Source: Amorphophallus konjac
Lineage: Eukaryota; Streptophyta; Magnoliopsida; Alismatales; Araceae
Assembly (NCBI GenBank): GCA_022559845.1
Contig: CM040128.1
Location: 267,350,698-267,414,697, forward strand
Length of the DNA stretch: 64,000 nt
Direction: 5' to 3'
Shown: piece after piece, positions 33,196 to 43,768 of the stretch
Position numbering within the stretch: the stretch's first letter is position 1
Layout of the letters: each line of letters starts with the position of its first letter
Notes under the pieces: model-generated
Databases searched by the model: none
Seen by the model: only the letters and a program-made list of their open reading frames with translations
Told to the model about the DNA's origin: nothing
Translations under genes and position numbers: made by a program

Positions 33196-34579
33196 ATGGC
33201 CGTTCGCGGGTTCCTCCTCCTGGCCTGCCTTCTCGTCTCCTCCGCGTCTGCATGCGACAGGTGCGTGCACCAGTCCAAGGCCGGGTACTTCGCCGCGCCA
33301 TCTGCCCTCGTAGGTATGTTTGTCGGAATACTCGCAATTGGAGGGGCCTGATCGAATTCGAATAATTGCTTTGTGACTGCTGTGCTCATTTTGTGATTGA
33401 TTCGTGTGGGCACGCATGCGCAGGTGGGGCTTGTGGGTATGGCGCCCTGGCCACCGGCTTCAATGGAGGGTACCTTGCTGCTGCAGCTTCTTCCCTGTTT
33501 AGAGACGGCGTCGGCTGCGGAGGGTGCTTTCAGGTAACTAACGGCTACTCCAAAACAGAGGAACCCAGATGGGCTTCTTGTGAAATCTTTCTACGGCATC
33601 GCGCTTCTGTTTTTATCCAAGTTTCACCTTTCTGACGTCTTCTGGAAGTGGGCGACAGGTTAGATGCAAGAACGGGGCGATCTGCTCCGGCGCCGGTGTG
33701 AAGGTGATCGTGACGGACCTGAACAAGAGCAACCAGACGGACTTCGTGCTCTCCCTCCCCGCCTTCATGGGGATGGCCAAGAAGGGGATGGGGCAGCAGC
33801 TCAAGAACCTCGGCATCGCAGACGTGGAGTACAAGAGGTAAACCATCAGTAGCCCACTTTTCCTTAACAACTATCGCCGAGAACAGAACCACTGGGAATG
33901 AGCAAGACGGAAATTTTCAAACTCTTTCGAGCCCAGAAAGATCATCTGCAATGCTACTCAATAATAGAAAGATCATCTGGCAGCCGCCGATTCTTGTGCT
34001 GAAACCAACCTGATGATCTTGGGTGGCTTCGAATCGAATTCTTACTCTTATCACGACATTGAAATGTGGAGCAGGATACCATGCGAATACAACACCCAGA
34101 ACTTGTCCCTCAGAGTAGAAGAGAGCAGCCGGAAGCCCTACTACCTGGCCGTCAAATTCCTGTACCAGGGCGGCCAGACGGATATCGTCGCCGTAGACGT
34201 CGCTCAGGTGAGCAGAGGGCACCCCCCCCCCCCATGGGGGCATTCGCCTCCAACCCTCCAGCATCTTATGCCATCACCTCGACACGCCGCCGCCGCCGCT
34301 GACATTTTCTCCGTGGACGCCGCAATGCAGGTGGGGTCGTCCAGCTGGCGGTACATGACCCGGGACTACGGCGCCGTCTGGAGCACAAGCCGCGTCCCCG
34401 TGGGGCCACTGCAGTTCCGGATGGTGGTGACGGGCGGCTACGACGGGAAGTGGGTGTGGGCGGAGAAGGAGGTGCTGCCGGCGGACTGGAAGGCCGGGGC
34501 CATCTACGACTCCGGCGTCCAGATCAGCGACATCGCGCAGGAGGGGTGCTCCCCCTGCGACACCGAGGTGTGGAAATGA
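33196..34579 (+). CDS. EXLA: Expansin-like A (EXLA) protein
   Basis: Five exons with GT..AG introns (33196-33313, 33424-33533, 33659-33837, 34075-34207, 34331-34579) join in frame to a 262-residue protein, the normal EXLA length. Residues 1-19 ([19 protein letters not shown]) form a signal peptide, followed by the EXLA-typical CDRC at 20-23. The double-psi beta-barrel domain spans about 40-140 with paired cysteines ([22 protein letters not shown]); an HFD motif, present in alpha and beta expansins, is not seen, as is usual in this subfamily. The CBM63-like second domain covers about 155-240 ([23 protein letters not shown]). The C-terminal tail [16 protein letters not shown] is also EXLA-like. 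It should be secreted to the cell wall; wall-loosening activity of EXLA is not established. No lesion is seen. Confidence 0.95.
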
Positions 34580-35389
34580 GGAAGCCCACCGCCCACCGGG
34601 GATTACGTTTGATGAGCTGATTAGAGAAGAACAACGACCACACGGAGAAGCTTTTCTTTTGCCTTGTTCCCTTTTTTTAGTTTTTGTTTTCTCTCTCCTT
34701 TGTGTACATGACAAAAAGATTAGATGGTGTAGAAGTAAATATGTGACACGGGAATAATAATTCTTTTGGGATTTTTACATATCCACCTCATGAAATTTAT
34801 TTTTGTTGAATATATCTCTCATCTTAATATATTATCGTGAATATTCTTCGGTTAGATAGAAATGTTACATTTATATCACTTTAATTTAATATCATCGACG
34901 GAGGAGTATTTTATGAAATATGTCATCTACGATCGTTAGATCTAGAATATATTTGATAAAATCTAAGTTTACATGAGTATATATATATATATATATAACT
35001 CTTTAACTCACACTTAATTCGGATTAAATATATTGAAATTACGACGAGAACATAATCGTGACATTATTTATATTTTGAAGATATTCATGATAATATATTT
35101 TGATGAACAATATATTTGACAAAATTAAACTTTACAAGAATATATATGTAAAAATATCTCTTTTGGGGGGTGATTTCGATGATAGCTAGGGAGGTAGCCA
35201 AATCCCACTTAGAAATTAACATGATTAATTAGAGGTGACACAAGACATGAGGACATTGGCGGCCCCTCTCATCATTTTAGGGGGCAGGCCCTTGATGCTT
35301 TATATGTTCATATACTCGCTTGTATATCGTGTTCACGTGGTTTCATTGGTATCGTGGCTGCTACTTATGATTTGGTCACGACTCTTGAG
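34580..35389. other. 3' UTR and AT-rich flank of the expansin-like A gene
   Basis: The first 180 bp contain T-rich stretches and GGAATAATAATTC at about 34750, a plausible polyadenylation region. Beyond it the sequence is AT-rich with a (TA)n run at 34979-34997 and no gene. Confidence 0.5.
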
Positions 35390-35793
35390 CCCCGCTTTGG
35401 TACGTAATTAACTAACGATTAATTATTTTTGTGATTTGATTGAGCACCATTTTAGTTGAAATTTAATCTTAGATTACTCTGAAGTTAACTCATAGTTAAC
35501 CAATTTTATGATTTGACAGGGGAATTACACTATTAGCTCCGCTTTGGTTGAGACTTATCCCAAGAGTATCTCCATTTTAGCCCAAACTTAAGTCATTTTA
35601 TTTTAGCAGGAGAAGATTTAGATAATCTACTTAAAAGTAACTTTATCTGACTTAAGTCGGATTAACCTATCTCACCTCCACAGGTGGGATAATTTAATCC
35701 GGTGCCATGTCAAAGTAAAAAAAGCATAAAAATGGATAAAATAAATCTACTTAAATTTAATCAGGATATCTTTAATCTTAAGACAAAGCGGGG
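35390..35793. mobile_element. MITE-like element with CCCCGCTTTG ends
   Basis: Left CCCCGCTTTGG and right CAAAGCGGGG are inverted repeats about 400 bp apart. A related internal CTCCGCTTTGG at about 35540 suggests nesting or internal repetition. I see no certain target duplication. Confidence 0.5.
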
Positions 35794-35799
35794 TTTAGA

Positions 35800-36670
35800 G
35801 TCAAAATCGGGGTTAATTCAGGGTTAATTCTAAATTAAGAAATTCACATTTCCACCTTAGTTAACCTTTACCTAACCCTCTCTCTCCCACTCTTTCTCTC
35901 TCTATATATCTCTAAGGTAGCTATGGTAACCGCATTTTTTACTTTTATATTTTAGTTAATGAAATTAATGATGATATTTATAAAAAAATATTTTTATGGT
36001 ATACGTATTCTATAAAATTTTTAAAATATTATATAAATTAAATTAAAATAAGAATTCATACCATGAACAGTAACTTGGACAACACAATTACTGCTGTTTA
36101 TAATTTTTAGATTTTAATTAGTGAGATTCATAATGTTATTTATCAAAATAATTTTATTTTATGGTATATTTATTATATATAATATATTTAAAATATTTTA
36201 AAAATAAATAAAAATAAAAATTTATAATAAACAGTAATCTCACGTGGTAATTAAAAACATTTTAACTTTTAAATTTTAATTAAATAAAATTAGTGATGTT
36301 ATTTATCAAAAGAATTATTTCCAGGGTACATTTAATTTATAAAATTTATTAAAAGTAGTTAAAAATAGAGAAATAAAGAAATAAAGTGAATATTGACCTT
36401 ACACCGTATTTAATGACATTTTCTATTTTAAATTTTAATTATTGAGATTAATGATGTTATTTATCAAAAATATACTTATTTTAGGTATATCTATTTTATA
36501 ATATATATTAAAAATATTTTTAAAATAAATTTTAATGATTTGATAGGGGAATTACACTATTCGGGTCAAAATCGGGGTTAATTCAACGTTAATTCTAAAT
36601 TAAGAAACTTGCATTCTCACCTTAGTTAGCTTTTAACTTAACCCTCTCTCTCCCACTCTTTCTCTCTATA
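35800..36670. repeat. Tandem array of about 160-bp AT-rich units between duplicated flanks
   Basis: Three to four units of about 160 bp recur at about 35950, 36118, 36282 and 36438, each with AATTTTAATTAGTGAGATTA-type sequence, then GTTATTTATCAAAA, then ATTTTATAATATATT. The same unit makes up the larger array at 58.2-60.6 kb. Flanks are also duplicated: TCAAAATCGGGGTTAATTCA through CTCTCTCTCCCACTCTTTCT occurs at 35806-35915 and 36560-36665. Confidence 0.7.
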
Positions 36671-36671
36671 G

Positions 36672-36795
36672 TTAATACGGCCGACTAATGTGACATAGAG
36701 ATCGATGGTATGATAATCTCCTTGAGTGGAACTTCCTTGGGAAATAATAAGCGAATATGCTGGCAAAAATATAATCTTTGCTGGGGAATAAAGCT
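36672..36795 (-). pseudogene. Endogenous caulimovirid fragment 1 (RNase H downstream region)
   Basis: This 124-bp piece matches 40325-40445 and 52570-52695, including GATAATCTCCTTGAGTGGAA and AAGCGAATATGCTGGCAAAA. In the longer copies it lies just after the RNase H domain. It is too short to encode anything. Confidence 0.75.
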
Positions 36796-38277
36796 CTTTG
36801 GAATAATAGGCTATTATTTTTTATATATTATATTATTTATTATATATATATAATTTGATAATTTAAAATTATATATAAATTTTATGTATATATATTTATT
36901 TATAAATATTATTAATAAAAATATTTTATTTTTAAAATTCATCTTTATTATTAATATAAATTTTTAATTTTATTAATTTTTAATTTTATTTAATACTTTT
37001 ATATAATTATATTACAATTTTATACTTTATATAACAATGATTATAATAGATAGCAATAATTATAATAATATTTAATAATATTTATTTTATATATTATATA
37101 TAATTTATGTATAATTTATATAATATAAAATTACTTATTTTTGATATTGATTTGATTATATTAAAATATTGAAATTAAATTATATTTTATTTATATTGAT
37201 AAATAATGAAATACATTTTTATTTTTTTAATAAATATCATTATATTTTGTATTATTTTTTATAGTTTTGATTTTATATTGTAGTTTATTTGTATTATATA
37301 TTGCATTATAATATCTATATATTATAATTATTATATATTATAATATAATAGTGTATATTATGATATATGATTGTATTGCATTATATTATTATTATCTTAA
37401 TATAATATTAGTGTGTTATCCAATATTATATGCATTCTAATTATATATTCTAATTTAATTATATGAAAACTATAATTATACTATATAAATATAAAATATA
37501 CAAAATATATAAAATATATATACAAAAAATATAAAATATATAAACTAAAAATGAAATATAAAATTAATAAGAATATAATGATACAATAATATTTACAATG
37601 AAATAAATTTTTCTTTAATCATTTAAAATTTTAAGGTTATAAACTTCTTTGCAGACGAAGTAATTAAATATCTACTAGGGGAGGGCAAATCTCGTCTTAT
37701 CTCTTTTTTTATTAATCTTCTTAATAATTTAGTTTTATTTTATAATTATAAAATCATAATTATTTTTTATTTAAGATCGGATATGAAAATTTAAAAGAAT
37801 TATAATATTATAAAATAAATAAAAAGAATTAGATAATAAAAAATAAATATGGTAAGGCAAGAGAGAAAAAAAATATAATATTAAAAATATTAAAAATTAA
37901 ATTAAAACTAATTTTAAAATTAAAATAATTATAATCAATATTATAATTATAAATCGATAATATAATTCTAATCGATGGTCACTACAATCGTCAATCTCTC
38001 TACTCTCTATAGAAGATAGTGAACCATATGATTTTATAAATCCATTTTATTCATCTACCAAACCTTCGACGCAAGTGGCACCCTTATCAGCATTGCCCAG
38101 TGATTAATTATTAATCCATTTTATAAATCCATTTTAATCATGTATATTAAGTGTTAATAATTATTTATTATAACTATAATTATTTTTCTTATTATACATA
38201 TTTAAGTATGATTAATTATGTATATTTTACTTATTATCATATAAATTTATGTATATATTAGGTATATTATAAAAATT
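36796..38277. other. Extremely AT-rich DNA, no gene
   Basis: Near-pure A/T sequence with short TA runs. I see no coding signal or defined element. Confidence 0.5.
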
Positions 38278-38595
38278 AGGTTAAAAAGTGCTTAAAAGTG
38301 TTACAAGATAACTAATTATTAAAACTTAATGATAATATGTATAATATATATAATTAACCATACTTAAATATCTATAATAAGAAAAATAATTATAGTTATT
38401 GTAAATAATTTAATTGCATGCCTTAAAAAGTTAATAATACTTATAACAAGATAAATAATTAATTTATATAATTAATGTTAGTTATAATAAAATATATTAC
38501 ATCTAGTAAAAATAATAGTTATAATATAGTTTTATAATATACCTAATAAGTCATAAAGTAGATCATTATCTAATAATAAAAGTTTTGTCAAGTCA
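38278..38595. repeat. AT-rich direct repeat, copy A
   Basis: Pairs with 39627-39932 over about 310 bp (for example GTTATAATATAGTTTTATAA, ATACCTAATAAGTCATAAA). The copies are diverged by substitutions and small indels and bracket about 1 kb holding exon-like sequence. Confidence 0.75.
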
Positions 38596-39310
38596 GATGA
38601 TATTGTTTCAACATTATTCGCACGGGAGGAAGTTACGCGCAATGCTTTTCCCCTTGATTATAGAAAGTATAATTATTTGATGCGACGTTTGATGTTCAAT
38701 CTCAAGGTTAGAATATTATTTTTTTTATTTACTGTACTCAATACTTTTGTTGTTACTTTTTAATTTAATCTAGAAATACATTCAGCAAATATATAAGTAT
38801 AACAAGTAGTAGTTGTAACAATTTATTTTTAGCAGGTATTAGTATATGTCACTTGACTTGGTAGATGACCAATTTGACTTGCAAGGTGACTTTGCGTCTC
38901 AAGGTTGTAAATTTGCTCCCCTAGCATCACTTGTTGCACATATTTAGGTCATCTTTGCCACTTAAATGTCATAAGCGTATTTTGCCCAAGTCGTATTTAG
39001 CATGTACTTGCATTGTCCAAATCTTACTCTATAGCAGTCGAGTCTATTAACCCAACTTTAAAAAAAATAATAGAAGATCACAAAAGGAAAAAGTTACATA
39101 GTATCATTTTCACCGTATTTTAATATCAGGTCAGGTACATAAGGAATTGAAGCATGTGTTGTTGTTTCTTGGTTCTAATCTCATAAGTATGTAATGCCCT
39201 CTTTTTCTCTTATTAAAATTTTCCAGACACAGCTTCCATTAACAGAGGGCCTATTGAATAGAGTTAGAATCCTCAGTAGTTGTCAACATGTCTCCATCCG
39301 AATTAAAGGT
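38596..39310 (+). pseudogene. Exon-like fragments of an unrecognised gene
   Basis: Two short open stretches end in plausible splice signals. The first (about 38596-38708) encodes DDIVSTLFAREEVTRNAF and DYRKYNYLMRRLMFNLK, then AAG|GTTAGA. The second (39227-39308) follows TTTTCCAG and encodes TQLPLTEGLLNRVRILSSCQ, ending before GTATGC. Codon use looks more gene-like than the surrounding AT-rich DNA. I do not recognise the family. It may be a captured or orphaned gene fragment. Confidence 0.35.
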
Positions 39311-39626
39311 ATGCAATATTTCTCGCATTTAGCTATTTGATGCTTAATATTATCATTTCTTATCTTATTTGGATATGACGCGAGATTTCTTTGTGGTTCA
39401 TATATTTTTAATTTAACCTGGTTACTGTAGTATTCAAATTTTAAGAAATATGACTCTTTTGTTGTCAATATTATATAATGGTTATTTTCAAGCTCATAGG
39501 AAAAAACACATGATACATATGTATAAAGAAGATGTTATTAGTACTTCAATGAGTAACAAAGGACAATCATCCAAAGTAGAGAGGTTACTTTTCTTCACTG
39601 TAAATAATTAACTGATTATCCTCAAT

Positions 39627-39932
39627 AGGTTAAAAAGTGTTACAAAATAAATAATTATTAATACTTAATATAAATAGGTATAATATACATGATTAATAAT
39701 ACTAAAAAAGATATAATAAGAAAAATAATTATAGTTATAGTAAATAATTTAACTGTAAAACTAAAAAAGTTAATAATACTTGTAACAAGATAACTATTTA
39801 ATATACATAAGTAATGTTAGTTATAACAAACTATATTACATCTAGTAAAAGTAATCGTTATAATATAGTTTTTATAATATACCTAATAAGTCATAAATTA
39901 TAATATTATCAAATAATAAAAGTTATTTCAAG
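39627..39932. repeat. AT-rich direct repeat, copy B
   Basis: Second copy of the 38278-38595 repeat in the same orientation. Confidence 0.75.
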
Positions 39933-40050
39933 TTGTACAAATGTAGTGGTAAAAAATACATATTGTATAGATATATAGATGATAAGATATTTATAATTTT
40001 ATAATTTCATTTAATGTAATACATATAATATATCTAATGAAATGATAATT

Positions 40051-40087
<37 letters not shown>

Positions 40088-40235
40088 AGTATAAAATAAA
40101 AATTACAATATAAATTAAAATTATATTTATAAAAATGAAAAAAACTAATCATGCATAAATATAAATACTAAATATTTAAAAATAAATAATAATAATTTTA
40201 TTTTTATTTATCCATTATTAAATTAATATTAAATT
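39933..40235. other. AT-rich spacer with (TA)n
   Basis: Contains a (TA)n run at about 40055-40081; no gene. Confidence 0.6.
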
Positions 40236-41046
40236 AATAGGAGATCATCTAGAATTTTGTGTTCTAAGAGAAGGTTCAAAATTTCACCTTCTAAAAGAGA
40301 CCATCGCAGATTGTTGACCACAGAGCTAATGCGGTCGGCTGATGTGACATGAAGATCGATGGTAGGATAATCTCCTTGAGTGGAACTTCCTTGGGGAAAT
40401 AATAAGCGAATATGCTGGCAAAAATGTAATTTTTACTGGCGAGTGCGGAGAGGTAAACGTCTCCAGACTTCGTGAGAAGGAGAGCGAAGCATCTTAATTT
40501 GTCCCTTCAACTCTCGAGTTAAAGCATCAGCTAGACAATGATCTCACCCTGGAATGCGCTCAATAGAAAAAGTATATTTGGCTAATAAAAATTGCCACCA
40601 AACATATCGCCTTAATTTAGCATTGTCTGCTAGCTTTCGCTTTAGAAAGGTGCCCAATGTAGATGAATCTGTACGCATGATGAAAGGGTCGCCTATGAGA
40701 TAGGTGTGAAATTTTTGTACACCATAGACAGTTGCCAAAATTTCTTTTTCAACTGGCCAATAATTTAATTCATATTTTTTGAACTGACCACTCTGATAAG
40801 AGCACATAAATTCTTCTTGATTTTTCTTATGCAGGAGAACCGCGGACCATGTGTCAGTAGATGCATCAGTTGCTTGTCTGTCTTCTTTTTGGACGTGTGA
40901 ATGAGGGACAATAAACTATTTCGGTTGCTGAAGCTAGACTGCTATAGCTAATTTATGTTCAATTAACTTCAGTAATTTTTCTCCTATGAAAATGGTCTTA
41001 TCCGGAATAACTTGTGCTTCGCCACCTTCAGGAAAAAAAAGGATCG
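40236..41046 (-). pseudogene. Endogenous caulimovirid fragment 2 (RNase H and adjoining sequence)
   Basis: On the minus strand 40807-40544 encodes a caulimovirid RNase H piece (VEKEILATVYGVQKFHTYL, MRTDSSTLGTFLKRKLAD), closely related to 53030-52721. 40543-40236 matches the sequence beyond RNase H. At about 40878 the match to the other copy breaks off. From there to 41046 a minus-strand frame with a few stops (including [20 protein letters not shown]) continues that I could not assign. The fragment ends next to NAP1-derived sequence. Confidence 0.8.
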
Positions 41047-41110
41047 GGGCTGTAGGCTTTCGTTTTTCATCAAGGTTCAGAATGATCATGCGTGTGGTAC
41101 AATTCTACAG

Positions 41111-41586
41111 GTCTACTATTCGTGACAAAATAATACCCCACGCTGTTTCATGGTTCACTGGGGAGGATGTTCAGGGGGATGACTTGGAAGACATGGGTGA
41201 AGATGGAGATGAATACGAGGAGGAAGAAGAAGAAGATAAGGAGGATGATGGCAAAGAAGCAGACAAGCCCAAGGTTAGTCCTCACTTTTCTTTATCTTTC
41301 TTTGTTTTTTTGTATCTTTGATGGAAGTGTATCGAGCAATCAGTGGTTGGGTGTAAGGTTTGGCATCTGCCTTTGCCTCTTTGGCCACCCCTACTTCTTC
41401 TTCTCTTTTAACCCCGAAATTCGGTGTTGGATTATTTTTTTTCCGCCGTGTGATGCTTGTAAACCTACATATGCGCCTCATCTGAGACTTCCATTCTCTT
41501 GATACACCCTGGAGAAGAGCGGTGGAGCTGTGGGGGAAGGTCAGCAAGCAGCAGTAGGACGACTATGGGCAGAGTGCTGGACTTGA
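41111..41586 (+). pseudogene. NAP1: NAP1-type histone chaperone, C-terminal two exons only
   Basis: Exon 41111-41273 follows an acceptor TTCTACAG and encodes [20 protein letters not shown] followed by a long Asp/Glu tail, the typical end of nucleosome assembly protein 1. It ends AAG|GTTAGT. A second exon (41515-41586) continues in phase with KSGGAVGEGQQ and stops at TGA. NAP1 shuttles H2A-H2B and aids nucleosome assembly. Splice sites survive, so this is a genomic fragment, not a processed copy. All upstream NAP1 exons are missing: sequence left of about 41047 is viral. The distal C-terminus diverges from the usual family ending. Confidence 0.8.
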
Positions 41587-42059
41587 TTACAGCTAGTGTC
41601 CGGGGAAGATCCTGTGCGAGATGCCAGAGATGATCGAATGAGACTTTTCGGTGTCTTCCCACCCTCCCATCTCTTTCTCCCGTTGTTTCTTTTTTTTTTG
41701 CCCTTTTTACCCGAAGGAAGAAGATTTTGGAGAGTTTTGTTCTGGGCATTCATTTTTTTTCTTTATTACTATTTCTTCTCTACTACCCGATATTCTTTTG
41801 GGTTTGATTCTACACGTAGGCAGTGGAAAGTAGTTAATTTTGTGGGAGCTGTAGTTTCGGTGCATGTTGGGTACGCGTGTGGCGGTCAGAACTCAGAACT
41901 CTAATTGAATGAAAAGGCTCGTTTTGACCGTTCGGAGTAGGTAACCCGTTCCCTTTCTTTGTTTCTATTGCATTATATCTCATCTTATCACATTCTATTC
42001 TGCGACATTTGAGAATAACCGTCAATACCTTGCGTATATCATTTTTTTAGATTTATATT
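41587..42059 (+). other. Probable former 3' UTR and flank of the NAP1 fragment
   Basis: T-rich sequence of the same composition follows the stop codon without a new gene, ending where a MITE begins at 42062. Short overlapping frames on both strands are not supported. Confidence 0.45.
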
Positions 42060-42061
42060 TA

Positions 42062-42504
42062 GGCCTCGTTTGGAAACACTATCCAGGGAATCCCATGCAA
42101 AAGTAAAAATATTTTCAAATGTAACATAACAGTTTCGGTTTGTGTATGCGACCGGATTCCCAAAGAGAGAGAGTGTGTAGCCTCATTCGTTGGCCGTTTT
42201 TAAAATCTGAAGATGTTAGTCATGGTAAGCTTTTGGGCTGATTTTCAAAATTATCATTCCTACCATCAAGAAATGCCCATCGAAACTCACGTTCCCCTTT
42301 GCTGAAAGAGCACATGACCGTTATTGCCTTTTTTTTGAAAGAATAGTTGCAGCCCTCGCTACAGCAGTGCTGTGAGAGAAGAGACATCACAAGTAGCGGA
42401 GTGAAATATCGCGAACCCAGCCAAAATCTCATCCTTGTCAGGTATGATACGGATGAGGAGATTTTGAAAAAAATACCAAAATCATGAGCATTTCAGACGA
42501 GGCC
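42062..42504. mobile_element. Tourist-like MITE, 443 bp, TTA target duplication
   Basis: Ends GGCCTCGTTTGGAAA and the complement of ATTTCAGACGAGGCC form an inverted repeat; TTA flanks both sides (42059-42061 and 42505-42507). Size, ends and target fit a PIF/Harbinger MITE. It sits just beyond the NAP1 3' region. Confidence 0.75.
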
Positions 42505-42827
42505 TTAGTTAGATTTATTATATTTAGATTTAAATTTTAAATTTTTATTATTTTTATATTTATATATATTATTTATTATATATATAATTTATCAATTTAA
42601 ATTTATATGTATTTAATTAATATATATAGATATTATTATTTTAAAAATATTTTTAATATTAATAGGTTTTTTAATATAACAGATCTCAGATCTAATCGAT
42701 ATTGATATACCGAGTATCTGTTGATACGAAGTATTCCGATATATATATATATATATATATGGTAGTTTATTTGTATTATATATTACATTATAATATCTAT
42801 ATATTATAAGTATAATATATTATTGTA
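42505..42827. other. AT-rich spacer with (TA)n
   Basis: Near-pure AT DNA with a TA run at about 42740-42761; no gene. Confidence 0.6.
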
Positions 42828-43058
42828 TTATAATATAATATTATTATATTAATATAATATTAGCGTATTATCTTATATTCTATACAATCTAATTATATAT
42901 TCTAATTTAATTATATAAAAATTATATAGCATTTTAGAATTCTATTTTTAATTATAATTTGACAATATATTATAATTTTAAAAATTATATTAAAAAGAGT
43001 AATTAAAGCTGCTAATTAAAATTTAAAATGAGAAAATCCTTTAAAAAATTCAAGATTA
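42828..43058. repeat. 230-bp direct repeat flanking the viral block, left copy
   Basis: Matches 49847-50076 with about four substitutions and a one-base indel. It is ordinary AT-rich DNA rather than virus-like, and the viral segments begin immediately at 43059 and end at 49846. Confidence 0.92.
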
Positions 43059-43735
43059 CCCACCTTGATAACTTAAAATGTACATCTTTAGTTAGAGCAT
43101 CTATGTGAAAAGGTGTTTCAATGACTGAGGCTTGCAAAGTATTGTAGTATTCGGGTAGTGGCGCCATGGGTTTCTGCAAGTTAACTTCTTTGAACACAGT
43201 CACAAAATGAGCATTATCAAATGGCACTATGTGTGATAAGGTGAAATAGTGTCGACGCTGAGGATCAACACTCATAATCATACCTTCTCAGTTACAGATT
43301 TCTTCAATGGGAAAGGGAATGGTGTGCCATTCATCATAGTGAATGTGATGGTGAAAACGGGGAACAATGGGAAGAAACGTGGGAATGACTAATTCAAGGC
43401 TACTCAGTTCATGGTGATATAAATAAAAGGTACGCCCTTCGCTATTTTGATAGTAGCGACTAAGGTCTCTAGCATCATAGCCATCATAATGGTCTCATAC
43501 TGTGGTAAAGTGTTGGGCAAATTCATATCCATTGTGTGCCATTGGAACTTGAGAGTTATAGTTCAAAAGTTCTTGAGGAATAGGGTGAGGGATCCCGAAT
43601 GCCTCAAGGATAGAGAACAATGAAGCCATTAGAGCACTAGAGACTTACTTGGTGTAAGACTGTAACTGATACCTGGAACGACTGAACGCCCTGGGATATC
43701 CTTCTTAGGCTCTGATACCAATTATATACTCACCT
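43059..43735 (-). pseudogene. Endogenous caulimovirid fragment 3 (leader and start of the ORF)
   Basis: Reading on minus, a Met-tRNA primer site (43720-43709) is followed by about 430 nt of leader and then a frame starting at 43281 with MIMSVDPQ and reaching DVHFKLSRW. The last motif resembles DLHYKLSRW in fragment 6, so this is the N-terminus of the viral polyprotein. It is head-to-head with fragment 4, with the junction near 43736-43744. Confidence 0.75.
43709..43720 (-). other. Met-tRNA primer binding site of viral fragment 3
   Basis: The complement reads TGGTATCAGAGC, the 12-base Met-tRNA primer site used by Caulimoviridae for minus-strand DNA synthesis. Confidence 0.8.
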
Positions 43736-43768
43736 TCACCAATCAGCTCTCCGTGACAACACAGAATT

